Assembly: GCA_963837285.1 (NCBI GenBank)
Contig: CAWIMS010000001.1
Coordinates: 62,001-126,000 of the forward strand
Direction of reading: 5' to 3'
DNA length: 64,000 bases
From: Planosporangium sp963837285
GTDB lineage: Bacteria > Actinomycetota > Actinomycetes > Mycobacteriales > Micromonosporaceae
Shown piece after piece: positions 50,483 to 58,843 of this stretch. The notes under the pieces were generated by a model. The model ran no database searches and was not told the DNA's origin. It was given only the letters and a program-made list of their open reading frames with translations. Within the stretch, counting starts at the first letter, position 1. Every line of letters starts with the position of its first letter. The position numbers and the translations under genes are program-made.

Positions 50483-50935
50483 ATGACAGACCTCGCCGGC
50501 CTCGACTTCGCCAGCGTCGAGCCCAAGCAGTTCGCCCAGATCGTGAAGAGCACGCCGGACTCGCAGATCGCCGAACTGCTCCAGGGTGACCACCGCAAGC
50601 CGGTGTTGGACGCGATCTTCGCGAAGTTCCCGTCCCTGTTCCGCGCCGACCGCGCCGGCTCGACCAACGCGGTCATCCACTGGAACATCAGCGGCGCCCA
50701 GGACGGCGGGGTCGACACGTACGAGCTGGTCATCGCCGACGGCGCCTGCACGCTGTCACCCAAGCCGGAAAACGACCCGAAGCTCGCGATCACCGTGGGT
50801 CCGGTCGACTTCATCAAGGTCGTCTCGGGCAACGGCAACCCGATGATGATGTTCATGACCGGCAAGCTGAAGGCCAAAGGCGACCTGGGCCTCGCGGCGA
50901 ACATCGCCAACCTCTTCGACATCCCGAAGGCGTAA
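50483..50935 (+). CDS. SCP2 sterol-binding domain protein
   Basis: 150 residues. A SCP2-like lipid-binding fold: STPDSQIAELLQGDHRKPVL, IHWNISGAQDGGVDTYELVI, KLAITVGPVDFIKVVSGNGN then PMMMFMTGKLKAKGDLGLAA, the conserved MTGKLKxxGDxxLA motif. It may present acyl chains or lipids to the dehydrogenase encoded three bases downstream. GGGGGAG ribosome site precedes it. Cytoplasmic. Confidence 0.85.
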   Translation: MTDLAGLDFASVEPKQFAQIVKSTPDSQIAELLQGDHRKPVLDAIFAKFPSLFRADRAGSTNAVIHWNISGAQDGGVDTYELVIADGACTLSPKPENDPKLAITVGPVDFIKVVSGNGNPMMMFMTGKLKAKGDLGLAANIANLFDIPKA

Positions 50936-50937
50936 CG

Positions 50938-52152
50938 ATGCCCGAGTTCTCGCTCGACCTGTCCGAGGAACAGCGGGACCTTCGCGACTGGGTGCACGGC
51001 TTCGCGACCGAGGTCGTGCGCCCGGCGGCCGCGGAGTGGGACGAGCGCGAGGCGACGCCCTGGCCGATCATCCAGGAGGCGGCGAAGATCGGGCTGTACA
51101 GCTTCGAGTTCCTCGCCAACACCTGGTCCGACCCGACCGGGCTGTCCCTGTGCATCGCCAACGAGGAGCTGTTCTGGGGTGACGCCGGCATCGGCATGTC
51201 GATCTTCGGTACCGGCCTCGCGGTCGCCTCGATCTACGGCTCCGGCACTCCCGACCAGATGCTCGAATGGGTGCCGCAGTGCTTCGGTGACGTGTCCGAG
51301 CCCAAGGTGGCCGCGTTCTGCACCACCGAGCCGGAGGCCGGCTCCGACGTGGGGGCGATGCGGACCCGGGCGCGGTACGACGAGGCCGCCGACGAGTGGA
51401 CCATCAGTGGGCAGAAGGCGTACGCGACGAACGGCGGGATCGCCAACGTGCACGTGGTCACCGCCAGCGTCGACCCGGATCTGGGTACGCGCGGCCAGGC
51501 GGCGTTCATCGTGCCCCCGGGTACCAACGGGCTCATCGCCACGAAGAAGCTGAAGAAACTGGGCCTGCGCGCTTCGCACACCGCCGACGTGTTCCTCGAC
51601 GAGGTACGCGTGCCCGGCAGTTGCCTGCTCGGCGGCAAGGAGGCGCTCGACGCGCGACTGGCCCGGGCCCGGGAAGGCCAGAAGAGCGCCGGGCAGGCCG
51701 CGATGCGCACGTTCGAGCTGTCCCGGCCGACGGTCGGCGCCCAGGCGCTGGGCATCGCCCGGGCCGCGTACGAGTACGCCCTGGAGTACGCGAAGAGCCG
51801 GGTGCAGTTCGGCCGCCCGATCATCGACAACCAGGGCGTCGCGTTCGCGCTGGCCGACATGCGGATGGAGATCGACGCGGCCCGGCTGCTGGTGTGGCGG
51901 GCGGCGTGGATGGGCCGCAACAACCGGCCGTTCGAGGCCGGCGAGGGCTCGATGAGCAAGCTCAAGGCCGGTGAGGTCGCGGTCGCCGCCACCGAGAAGG
52001 CGGTGCAGATCCTGGGCGGCGCCGGGTTCCTCCGCGAGCACCCGGTCGAGCGGTGGTACCGGGATGCCAAGATATACACGATCTTCGAAGGGACCAGCGA
52101 GATCCAGCGGCTGGTAGTGTCCCGGGCGATCTCCGGCCGCTACATCCGCTGA
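50938..52152 (+). CDS. Acyl-CoA dehydrogenase family protein
   Basis: 404 residues. The FAD-dependent ACAD fold is complete: SLDLSEEQRDLRDWVHGFAT, KIGLYSFEFLANTWSDPTGL, AAFCTTEPEAGSDVGAMRTR, LKKLGLRASHTADVFLDEVR, YALEYAKSRVQFGRPIIDNQ, AVQILGGAGFLREHPVERWY, and the catalytic Glu in IYTIFEGTSEIQRLVVSRA. It oxidises an acyl-CoA to its enoyl form. It starts three bases after the SCP2 gene, so the two are translated together. Chain length cannot be told from sequence. Confidence 0.9.
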   Translation: MPEFSLDLSEEQRDLRDWVHGFATEVVRPAAAEWDEREATPWPIIQEAAKIGLYSFEFLANTWSDPTGLSLCIANEELFWGDAGIGMSIFGTGLAVASIYGSGTPDQMLEWVPQCFGDVSEPKVAAFCTTEPEAGSDVGAMRTRARYDEAADEWTISGQKAYATNGGIANVHVVTASVDPDLGTRGQAAFIVPPGTNGLIATKKLKKLGLRASHTADVFLDEVRVPGSCLLGGKEALDARLARAREGQKSAGQAAMRTFELSRPTVGAQALGIARAAYEYALEYAKSRVQFGRPIIDNQGVAFALADMRMEIDAARLLVWRAAWMGRNNRPFEAGEGSMSKLKAGEVAVAATEKAVQILGGAGFLREHPVERWYRDAKIYTIFEGTSEIQRLVVSRAISGRYIR

Positions 52153-52161
52153 GCTTTCCAG

Positions 52162-52185
52162 GCGCCTGGACCTTCGGTCGGCGCA
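52162..52185 (+). repeat. Family B short hairpin repeat, copy 4 (diverged, partial)
   Basis: GCGCCTGGACCTTCGGTCGG then CGCA matches the core of the 40-bp repeat with one change (CCTCC to CCTTC); the flanks differ. It lies between the acyl-CoA dehydrogenase and acyl ligase genes. Confidence 0.6.
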
Positions 52186-52209
52186 AGGCAAGCAAGACAG
52201 AGAGCATCC

Positions 52210-53880
52210 ATGATTGGTCGGGGGGTTACCACAAGTGGTAGGCAGAGTGACGTGGAAGCGGCCTTCCTGTTACGCACCCTCGCCCGTCGCGGGCTCCTCA
52301 ATCCGGGCCGGCCGGACAAGGTAGCCCGCCAGGTCGACGCGCTCCGCCGGTGGGGCTTCAGCCTCACCGGTGAGATGCGTTCGGCCGCGGCGCGCGACCC
52401 GAAGCGGATCGCGGTCGTCGACGAGACCCGTTCGGTGACCTACGGCGAGCTGGCCAACCGGGTGCAGCGGCTGGCCAACGCGTTGCGGGCCGCGTACGCG
52501 ATCAATCCCGGTGACCGGGTCGGTCTGCTGTGCCGCAACTCCGCGGCGATGTTCGAGTCGATGCTGGCGGTCGGCACGATCGGCGCCGACATCGTGCTGG
52601 TCAACACCGGTCTGGGCCCGGGCCAGCTGGAAACCGTGCTGCGCAACCAGCGGGTCCGCGTGCTCATCCACGACGACGAGTTCTTCGAGCTGCTGTCGGC
52701 CGCGCCGCAGGAGGTGCCGCGGATCAGCGCCGACGGCGACGCCCGGCGCGCCAACCCGACGGTCGCCGGCCTGATCGAGGGCGCCCCCGACGACGACCTG
52801 CCGCCGCCCGCGCGGCCGGGCCACACGATCGTGCTCACCTCCGGCACGACCGGCGCGCCCAAGGGCGCGCGCCGGAAGGTGCCTGGCAGCTTCGGCCCAC
52901 TCGCCGCGGTCATCTCGCGCATCCCACTGGGTACCCACGAACGGATCTTCATCGCCGCACCGATGTTCCACACCTGGGGGTACGCGGGGTTGCAGATCGC
53001 CTTGGGGCTGCGTGCCACGATCGTGCTGCGCCGGCGGTTCGACCCGGCCGAGACGCTCGGCGTGGTGACCGAGCAGGGGTGCACCGCGCTGCTGGCGGTG
53101 CCGGTGATGTTGCAGCGGCTGCTCGACGCGGCTCCCGCCGAGGTCGTCGCCACCCGGCTGAAGGTGGTCGCGAGCAGCGGTTCCGCGCTGCCCGGCCCGA
53201 TGGTCACCCGGTTCATGGACGTTTTCGGCGACGTCCTCTTCAACCTGTACGGGTCGACCGAGGCGTCCTGGGCGAGCATCGCCACGCCGGCCGAGCTGCG
53301 CCGCGATCCCACTTCCGCGGGCCGGCCGCCGACCGGCACCCGCGTCCTGGTCCTCGACCCGGGCGGCAACCCGCTGCCGCCCGGGCACATCGGCCGGATC
53401 TTCGTCGGCAACGAGATGATCTTCGACGGGTACACCGACGACAGCGCCCGGGATTGGCTGGGTGGCCTGATCGGTACCGGCGACATCGGCCACCTGACAC
53501 CGGACGGGCTGTTGCATGTGGACGGTCGCGAGGACGACATGGTCATCTCGGGCGGCGAGAACGTGTACCCGTCCGGCGTGGAGAACGTGATCGCCGAGCT
53601 GCCGCAGATCCGCGAGGTGGCCGTGGTCGGGGTGCCGGACCGCGAGTACGGTCAGCGCCTCGCCGCCTGGATCGTGCTGTACCCGGGCGAGCAGCTGGAC
53701 GCCGAGGCGGTCCGCGAGTACGTGCGCCGCAGCATGGCCCGGTTCAGCGTGCCCCGTGAGGTCCACTTCGTCGCCGAACTGCCACGCAACGCGACCGGCA
53801 AGGTGATCCGCCGGTACCTCAACGCGTCCCCGGCCAGTGCCGCCGAGGACACCGTGCTGCTCCCCCGGATCGAGAGCTGA
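52210..53880 (+). CDS. Acyl-CoA/fatty acid ligase (AMP-binding family)
   Basis: 556 residues from ATG at 52210; GTG at 52252 is possible. AMP-binding fold: VTYGELANRVQRLANALRAA, the phosphate loop IVLTSGTTGAPKGARRK, the substrate region FHTWGYAGLQIALGLRATIV, NLYGSTEASWASIATPAELR, the TGDIGHLTPDGLLHVDGRED hinge, ISGGENVYPSGVENVIAELP and the catalytic Lys in PRNATGKVIRRYLN. It activates a carboxylic acid to its CoA thioester. Position after the dehydrogenase suggests a short lipid degradation cluster. Its upstream gap carries a diverged family B repeat. Confidence 0.9.
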   Translation: MIGRGVTTSGRQSDVEAAFLLRTLARRGLLNPGRPDKVARQVDALRRWGFSLTGEMRSAAARDPKRIAVVDETRSVTYGELANRVQRLANALRAAYAINPGDRVGLLCRNSAAMFESMLAVGTIGADIVLVNTGLGPGQLETVLRNQRVRVLIHDDEFFELLSAAPQEVPRISADGDARRANPTVAGLIEGAPDDDLPPPARPGHTIVLTSGTTGAPKGARRKVPGSFGPLAAVISRIPLGTHERIFIAAPMFHTWGYAGLQIALGLRATIVLRRRFDPAETLGVVTEQGCTALLAVPVMLQRLLDAAPAEVVATRLKVVASSGSALPGPMVTRFMDVFGDVLFNLYGSTEASWASIATPAELRRDPTSAGRPPTGTRVLVLDPGGNPLPPGHIGRIFVGNEMIFDGYTDDSARDWLGGLIGTGDIGHLTPDGLLHVDGREDDMVISGGENVYPSGVENVIAELPQIREVAVVGVPDREYGQRLAAWIVLYPGEQLDAEAVREYVRRSMARFSVPREVHFVAELPRNATGKVIRRYLNASPASAAEDTVLLPRIES

Positions 53881-53884
53881 GCGC

Positions 53885-55177
53885 TCAGATCTTGATCTCG
53901 CTGCGGGCCGCGGCCAGGGCGATGTCGCGGCGATGGTGCGAGCCGGCCAGCTGTACACGGTCGACCAGCGCGTACGCGGCGTCCCGGGCCGCCGCCAGGT
54001 CGGCGCCCACCGCGGTGCAGCACAGCACCCGGCCACCAGCCGACACCAGTGACCCGTCGTCGCGGCGGGCGGTGCCGGCGTGGATCACTCCGGGCACGCC
54101 GTCCGCGCCGGTGATCACGTCACCCTTCGCCGGGGTACCCGGATAGTTCCGCGCGGCGACCACCACGGTCACCGCCGACCCGTCCCGCCAGCGCAGCGGC
54201 GGGTGGACGGCGAGCGCACCGGTCGCGGCGGCGTGCAGCAGCCCGGCCAGCGGCGTCTCCAGCAGGGCCAGCACGACCTGGGTCTCCGGGTCGCCGAACC
54301 GGCAGTTGAACTCGACCACCCGGGGACCGGCCGAGGTGAGCGCCAGTCCCACGTACAAAAGTCCGGCGAACGGCATGGCGCGCCTGCGCATCTCGGTGAG
54401 CGTCGGGTGGACCACCGACGCGAGCACGTCGTCGACCAGGTTGGGCGGTGCCCACGGCAGCGGCGCATACGCCCCCATGCCGCCGGTGTTGGGCCCGGTG
54501 TCACCGTCGCCGACCCGCTTGAAGTCCTGCGCCGGCACCAGCGGCAGCACGGTGGTGCCGTCGGTGACCACGAACAGCGACACCTCGGGACCGTCGAGGT
54601 ACTCCTCGATCACCACTCGCCCGTTTGATCTGCGCCGACCGGAGGTCCAGGCGCCCTGATGGCTCAGCCCGCAGGCCGCCGCGTGGGCGAGCGCCTGCTC
54701 CCGGTCGGACGTCACCACGACACCCTTGCCGGCCGCGAGCCCGTCGTTCTTGACCACGTACGGCGCGCCGAACTCGTCCAGCGCGGCGGCGGCCTCCGCC
54801 GGGTCCTGGCAGACCCGGGACCGGGCGGTCGGCACCCCGGCGGCGGCCATGATCTCCTTCGCGAACGCCTTCGAGCCCTCCAGCTCAGCGGCCGCGCGGG
54901 ACGGCCCGAAGCAGGCGATGCCCTTCGCGCGCACCGCGTCGGCCGCTCCCGCGACGAGCGGCTGCTCCGGCCCGATCACGACCAGGTCGGCCGCCGTCTC
55001 CACGGCCAGCGCCGCGACCGCTTCCGGATCGGACAGATCAACGGGTACGACCGGAGCCAGCGCGGCCATCCCCGGGTTGCCGGGCGCGCATGCCAGCGCG
55101 GTGACGGCCTGGTCAGCGGCCAGGGCGAGAGCGAGGGCGTGCTCGCGCCCGCCGGATCCGAGAAGTAGGACACGCAC
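53885..55177 (-). CDS. purD: Phosphoribosylamine-glycine ligase with a repeat-derived insert
   Basis: 430 residues from GTG at 55177 (VRVLLLGSGGREHALALALA). ATP-grasp enzyme that joins glycine to phosphoribosylamine in purine synthesis. The motifs are CFGPSRAAAELEGSKAFAKE, YVVKNDGLAAGKGVVVTSDR, RVVIEEYLDGPEVSLFVVTD, GDGDTGPNTGGMGAYAPLP and VEFNCRFGDPETQVVL. At residues 170-185 the stretch SHQGAWTSGRRRSNG is additional to the family layout and is encoded by family B repeat copy 3 in frame; it falls in a loop of the B domain, where it may be tolerated. No homologue alignment was available to prove the insert. It is convergent with the acyl ligase gene (4-bp gap). Confidence 0.9.
   Translation of the reverse strand: MRVLLLGSGGREHALALALAADQAVTALACAPGNPGMAALAPVVPVDLSDPEAVAALAVETAADLVVIGPEQPLVAGAADAVRAKGIACFGPSRAAAELEGSKAFAKEIMAAAGVPTARSRVCQDPAEAAAALDEFGAPYVVKNDGLAAGKGVVVTSDREQALAHAAACGLSHQGAWTSGRRRSNGRVVIEEYLDGPEVSLFVVTDGTTVLPLVPAQDFKRVGDGDTGPNTGGMGAYAPLPWAPPNLVDDVLASVVHPTLTEMRRRAMPFAGLLYVGLALTSAGPRVVEFNCRFGDPETQVVLALLETPLAGLLHAAATGALAVHPPLRWRDGSAVTVVVAARNYPGTPAKGDVITGADGVPGVIHAGTARRDDGSLVSAGGRVLCCTAVGADLAAARDAAYALVDRVQLAGSHHRRDIALAAARSEIKI
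54623..54654 (-). repeat. Family B short hairpin repeat, copy 3 (inside purD)
   Basis: On the minus strand 32 bases match copy 2 exactly, from GCGCCTGGACCTCC through GGTCGGCGCAGATCAAAC. They lie inside the purD reading frame as GAWTSGRRRSN. Confidence 0.85.
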
Positions 55178-55282
55178 GGGCCGATAGTACGGAACAAACG
55201 GACAGGGTTGCCGAGATGGGCCCTCGCATGGCACCTTCAACATCGCGTTGCCCAGGGGCGGGCTGACGAAACGGGGTGAAAG

Positions 55283-56476
55283 TTGCATAAGCAGCGGCTG
55301 ATAACTGCTGCCGTGGTCGGCGCTGTGGCAACCGGGTTCGCCGCGCTGACCGTCACCGCCCCTCCGCTTCTGCGACACGCGTCGGCCGGGGAAGAGGCGG
55401 CCGGTGGCCGGGCCGCGGCTGGTGGCCGGGCCGCGGCCGGTGATCGTGCGGATGGCCGGCCAGCGCCACCCAGGCCCGGCGTCGCCCATCTGGAGCCGGC
55501 GCCCCGGTGGGTGCCGGCGGATCCGCCAGGTCAGCGGCTGACGCCGCCCGGCGGATCGGGCGCCGACACCCGGGTGGCCGGGTCGTCGCACGGCCTCCGT
55601 CACCAGCCGTTGATCATCGGGCACCGGGGTGCGTCCGCGTACCGTCCCGAGGAGACGTTGGACAGCTATCGGTTGGCGATCGCCCAGGGCGCCGACTATA
55701 TCGAGGCGGACCTGGTCCTCACCAGCGACGACGTGCTGGTGGCGCGCCACGAGAACGAGCTGTCCGCGACCACCGACGTCGCGCATCACCCCGAGTTCGC
55801 CGACCGCAGGCGGACCAAAACGATCAACGGAGTGACCACGACCGGCTGGTTCACCGAGGACTTCACGCTGGCCGAGCTGCGCACGCTGCGCGCCGTGCCG
55901 CGCCGGCACCTGCCGAAGGCCACGAGCAGCGTGATCCCCACGCTTCAGGAGATCATCGACCTGGTCAAAGCGCAGCGCCGCCCGGTCGGGCTGTACCTGG
56001 AGCTCAAGACGCCCGCATACTTCACCTCGCTCGGCCTCGCGCCCGAGCCGAGGCTGGTCGACGCGCTGCAACGCAACCACCTGACCGGCGACGGCGCGCG
56101 GGTGTACGTGGAGTCGTTCGACGCCGACAGCCTCCGGGCGGTACACCGGCGGATCACCGTTCCGGAGATCCAACTGGTCGGTGGCGCGAACCCGGCCGAC
56201 CCGGTGGTACAGCCGGACGGCCTGGCCGGGATCCGGCAGTACGCGGCGGGCATCGGCATCGACCGCGCCCGGCTCGGCCCGGACGCCAAGGTGGTGGGCG
56301 ACGCCCACGCGGATCGGCTCGAAGTCCACGTGTTCACGTTCGGCGCCGACGCCGAGATCGCGTACCGGCGCCTCTTCGGCCTGGGTGTCGATGGCGTGTT
56401 CACCGACAACCCGGATCTCGCGCTGGCCGCCCGCCGGCACGCCTACCCGCCGTCGACCGGCCCCAAGGCCGAGTAG
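55283..56476 (+). CDS. Secreted glycerophosphodiester phosphodiesterase
   Basis: 397 residues from TTG at 55283 after a GGGGTGAAAG site. Signal peptide ITAAVVGAVATGFAALTVTA with a cleavage-type end, then a low-complexity Ala/Gly/Arg linker (GGRAAAGGRAAAGDRADG), then the GDPD domain: PLIIGHRGASAYRPEETLDS, ADYIEADLVLTSDDVLVARH, ENELSATTDVAHHPEF, LYLELKTPAYFTSLGLAPEP and VFTFGADAEIAYRRLFGLGV, DGVFTDNPDLA. The TTDV and GVTTTGWFTEDFTLAELRTL stretches match the larger periplasmic GlpQ-type enzymes. It degrades phospholipid head-group diesters outside the cell. Inverted repeat copy 7 follows five bases after the stop. Confidence 0.85.
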   Translation: MHKQRLITAAVVGAVATGFAALTVTAPPLLRHASAGEEAAGGRAAAGGRAAAGDRADGRPAPPRPGVAHLEPAPRWVPADPPGQRLTPPGGSGADTRVAGSSHGLRHQPLIIGHRGASAYRPEETLDSYRLAIAQGADYIEADLVLTSDDVLVARHENELSATTDVAHHPEFADRRRTKTINGVTTTGWFTEDFTLAELRTLRAVPRRHLPKATSSVIPTLQEIIDLVKAQRRPVGLYLELKTPAYFTSLGLAPEPRLVDALQRNHLTGDGARVYVESFDADSLRAVHRRITVPEIQLVGGANPADPVVQPDGLAGIRQYAAGIGIDRARLGPDAKVVGDAHADRLEVHVFTFGADAEIAYRRLFGLGVDGVFTDNPDLALAARRHAYPPSTGPKAE

Positions 56477-56480
56477 CCAA

Positions 56481-56555
56481 GATCGGCACAATTTCCCGGA
56501 AATAGTTGCCTCAGAGGGGTGCTATGGCACCAACTTCCGGCAAGTTGTGCCGATC
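56481..56555. repeat. Long-armed inverted repeat, family A copy 7
   Basis: GATCGGCACAATTTCCCGGA then AATAGTTGCCTC pairs with the weaker right arm GGCACCAACTTCCGGC and AAGTTGTGCCGATC. It lies between the convergent GDPD and purA genes. Confidence 0.85.
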
Positions 56556-56569
56556 AAGGCCGATCATTG

Positions 56570-57859
56570 TCAGGGCAATAGCGGGTGGCGGACCACGTTC
56601 TCCTCGCGACCCGGGCCGACGCCGACCGCGCTGACCCGGGTGCCGCACAGCTCCTCGATCCGCTCGATGTACCGGCGGGCGTTCGCGGGTAGCTCGGCCT
56701 CGGTCCGGCACTTGGAGATGTCTTCCCACCAGCCGGGCAGGTCCTCGTAGATCGGCGTGGCGTGGTGGAACGCGGTCTGCGTCATCGGCATCTCGTCGAC
56801 CCGCTCGCCGTCGATCTCGTACGCGACGCAGATCGGCACCTTCTCCAGCCCGCTCAGCACGTCGAGCTTGGTCACCACCAGGTCGGTGATGCCGTTGACC
56901 CGCACCGCGTACCGCCCGACGACCGCGTCGAACCAGCCGCAGCGGCGCTCCCGGCCGGTCGTCGTCCCGTACTCGGCACCGATCTTCAACAGGTGCGCGC
57001 CGTTCTCGTCGAACAGCTCGGTCGGGAAGGGCCCCGAGCCGACCCGCGTCGTGTACGCCTTGATCACGCCGATGACCTGGGAAATCTTCGTCGGCGGGAT
57101 GCCCGAGCCGACGCAGGCCCCGCCCGCGGTCGGGTTGGACGAGGTCACGAACGGGTACGTGCCGTGGTCCACGTCGAGCAGGGTGGCCTGGGCACCTTCG
57201 AGCAGCACCGTCTTCCCGGCTTCCAGGGCCTTGCCCAGCTCGAGTCGGGTGTCCGCGATGTACGGGCGGAGCCGCTCCGCGTAGGCCAGGTACTCCTCGA
57301 CCACGGCGTCGACGTCGATCGCCTTCCGGTTGTACACCTTGAACAGGATCTGGTTCTTCTCGCGCAGCACCAGCTCAAGCTTCTTCCGGAAGATCCCCGG
57401 GTCGAGCAGGTCCTGGACCCGGATGCCCATCCGGGCCACCTTGTCGCCGTACGCCGGCCCGATGCCGCGCCCGGTGGTGCCGATCCGCGCCGAGCCCAGA
57501 TACCGCTCGACGACGCGGTCGAGCGCCCGGTGGTGCGGCATGATCAGGTGCGCGTCGGTGGAGATCAGCAGCTTGCTGGTGTCCACCCCGCGCTCGGCCA
57601 GGCCGTCCAGCTCGGTGAGCAGCACCTTCGGGTCGACCACGACGCCGTTGCCGATCACCGGCACGCACCCCGGGGTGAGCACCCCGGACGGCAGCAGATG
57701 CAGGGCGTACTTCTCTGCGTCCGGCGTGATGACGGTGTGCCCGGCGTTGTTGCCACCCTGGTATCGCACGACGTAGTCGACGCGCTCTCCGAGCAGGTCG
57801 GTAACCTTGCCCTTGCCCTCGTCGCCCCACTGCGCGCCGATCAGCACGATCGCTGGCAT
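56570..57859 (-). CDS. purA: Adenylosuccinate synthase
   Basis: 429 residues, MPAIVLIGAQWGDEGKGKVT to EENVVRHPLLP. The GTP-binding loop GAQWGDEGKGK, the IMP site YQGGNNAGHTV, ISTDAHLIMPHHRALD, GTTGRGIGPAYGDKVAR, EGAQATLLDVDHGTYPFVTS, GPFPTELFDENG, and GRERRCGWFDAVVGRYAVR then TKLDVLSG are all present. It makes adenylosuccinate from IMP, aspartate and GTP, the first committed step to AMP. Length is normal. It is divergent from a DAG-kinase-like gene (84 bp). Confidence 0.95.
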   Translation of the reverse strand: MPAIVLIGAQWGDEGKGKVTDLLGERVDYVVRYQGGNNAGHTVITPDAEKYALHLLPSGVLTPGCVPVIGNGVVVDPKVLLTELDGLAERGVDTSKLLISTDAHLIMPHHRALDRVVERYLGSARIGTTGRGIGPAYGDKVARMGIRVQDLLDPGIFRKKLELVLREKNQILFKVYNRKAIDVDAVVEEYLAYAERLRPYIADTRLELGKALEAGKTVLLEGAQATLLDVDHGTYPFVTSSNPTAGGACVGSGIPPTKISQVIGVIKAYTTRVGSGPFPTELFDENGAHLLKIGAEYGTTTGRERRCGWFDAVVGRYAVRVNGITDLVVTKLDVLSGLEKVPICVAYEIDGERVDEMPMTQTAFHHATPIYEDLPGWWEDISKCRTEAELPANARRYIERIEELCGTRVSAVGVGPGREENVVRHPLLP

Positions 57860-57943
57860 GTCGAAAAAATCCGCCTTCCAGGGGTCCGTGCCGCTTGGCT
57901 GCGGCCACGCCCCGGGGTGTCAGGCTAACAAGGAGGCTTTCCG

Positions 57944-58798
57944 GTGCACGACGTGGTGTTGCTGACGCTCGACGACGCGACAGCCGGGGGCTGCGCGAAC
58001 GCCTCACCACGGGTGCCCGTTCTCGCCTGCCGCGACGCGCTGGTGGCCGGTGGCGCCGCCGTGGAGCTGGTCACCGCCGCCGCCGACAGCGACATCGACG
58101 AGGTGCTCGACAGAAAGGCCAGGCTGGTCGTCGCCGCGACCACCGACGGCCAGGTGCGCGCCGTCGTCCGCCGCATGATCAGACGGTACGCGCCACCGCC
58201 CAGCGAGCGCCCCGACTGCCTGCCCGCCGACCGGACCGTGCCCGACCTGCCCCCGATCGGCATCCTGCCGATGGGCGAGGTCGATCTGGTGGCGCGCCTC
58301 GGCCTGCCTGGTGATCCCGAGGCCGTGGCCGCGGCGGTGCTCGGCGGGCAGTTCCGCCGGCTGGACCTGCTGCGCAACGACGGCGGCTCGGTGACGCTGC
58401 ACGGCACGCTGCTGGGCAGCTCCGATGACGACGGTCGCGCCGTGCCGTTCGCGGCCCGCGTGGAGGTCGACGACACGGTGCTCGCGGACGGTTCCGAGGC
58501 GCTGATCGCGACCGCGGTCGCCAACGCCGGCGGGTACGCCGAGCTGCCCGGTCTGTCCCTTGTGCCCAGCGTCGATGCGACCGACGGCGTACTCGATGTG
58601 GCGGTCGCCCTGCCGGTCCGCCAGCGGCGCCTGTTCCGGCGCTCTGAGCTGCGGATCGAGGTACGCCGGGCGCGCGGCCGGGCGGTCGCGGTGCACCCCC
58701 GCGTCGATGTTCCGTTCGTCGATGACGGGGTGGCCGGCACACTTGGACGTAGCCGGACGTGGTGGATGGAGCGGGGAGCATGGGCGGTCTACGCGTAG
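57944..58798 (+). CDS. Diacylglycerol kinase-like protein (degenerate)
   Basis: 284 residues from GTG at 57944, after AAGGAGGC. Segments DALVAGGAAVELVTAAADSD, the GILPMGEVDLVARLGLPGDP (in place of the LPxGTGNDLAR motif of DAG kinases), PEAVAAAVLGGQFRRLDLLR and, near the end, PSVDATDGVLDVAVALPVRQ correspond in order to a DAGK/sphingosine kinase fold. The GGDGT nucleotide motif is not visible: the expected place reads ARLVVAATTDGQVRAVVRRM. It may be inactive or bind a different substrate. Actinobacterial genomes commonly carry such a gene beside purA. Reaction not assigned. Confidence 0.6.
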   Translation: MHDVVLLTLDDATAGGCANASPRVPVLACRDALVAGGAAVELVTAAADSDIDEVLDRKARLVVAATTDGQVRAVVRRMIRRYAPPPSERPDCLPADRTVPDLPPIGILPMGEVDLVARLGLPGDPEAVAAAVLGGQFRRLDLLRNDGGSVTLHGTLLGSSDDDGRAVPFAARVEVDDTVLADGSEALIATAVANAGGYAELPGLSLVPSVDATDGVLDVAVALPVRQRRLFRRSELRIEVRRARGRAVAVHPRVDVPFVDDGVAGTLGRSRTWWMERGAWAVYA

Positions 58799-58843
58799 CC
58801 GTTACCGTGGGGTACTGGTTCGGTCACCGGAAGGGGGTACGCC

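Noticed and set aside
55178..56491. Extended N terminus of PurD reaching to 56491
   Set aside because: The extension is antisense to the secreted GDPD gene; PurD normally starts at VRVLLLGSGGREHA.
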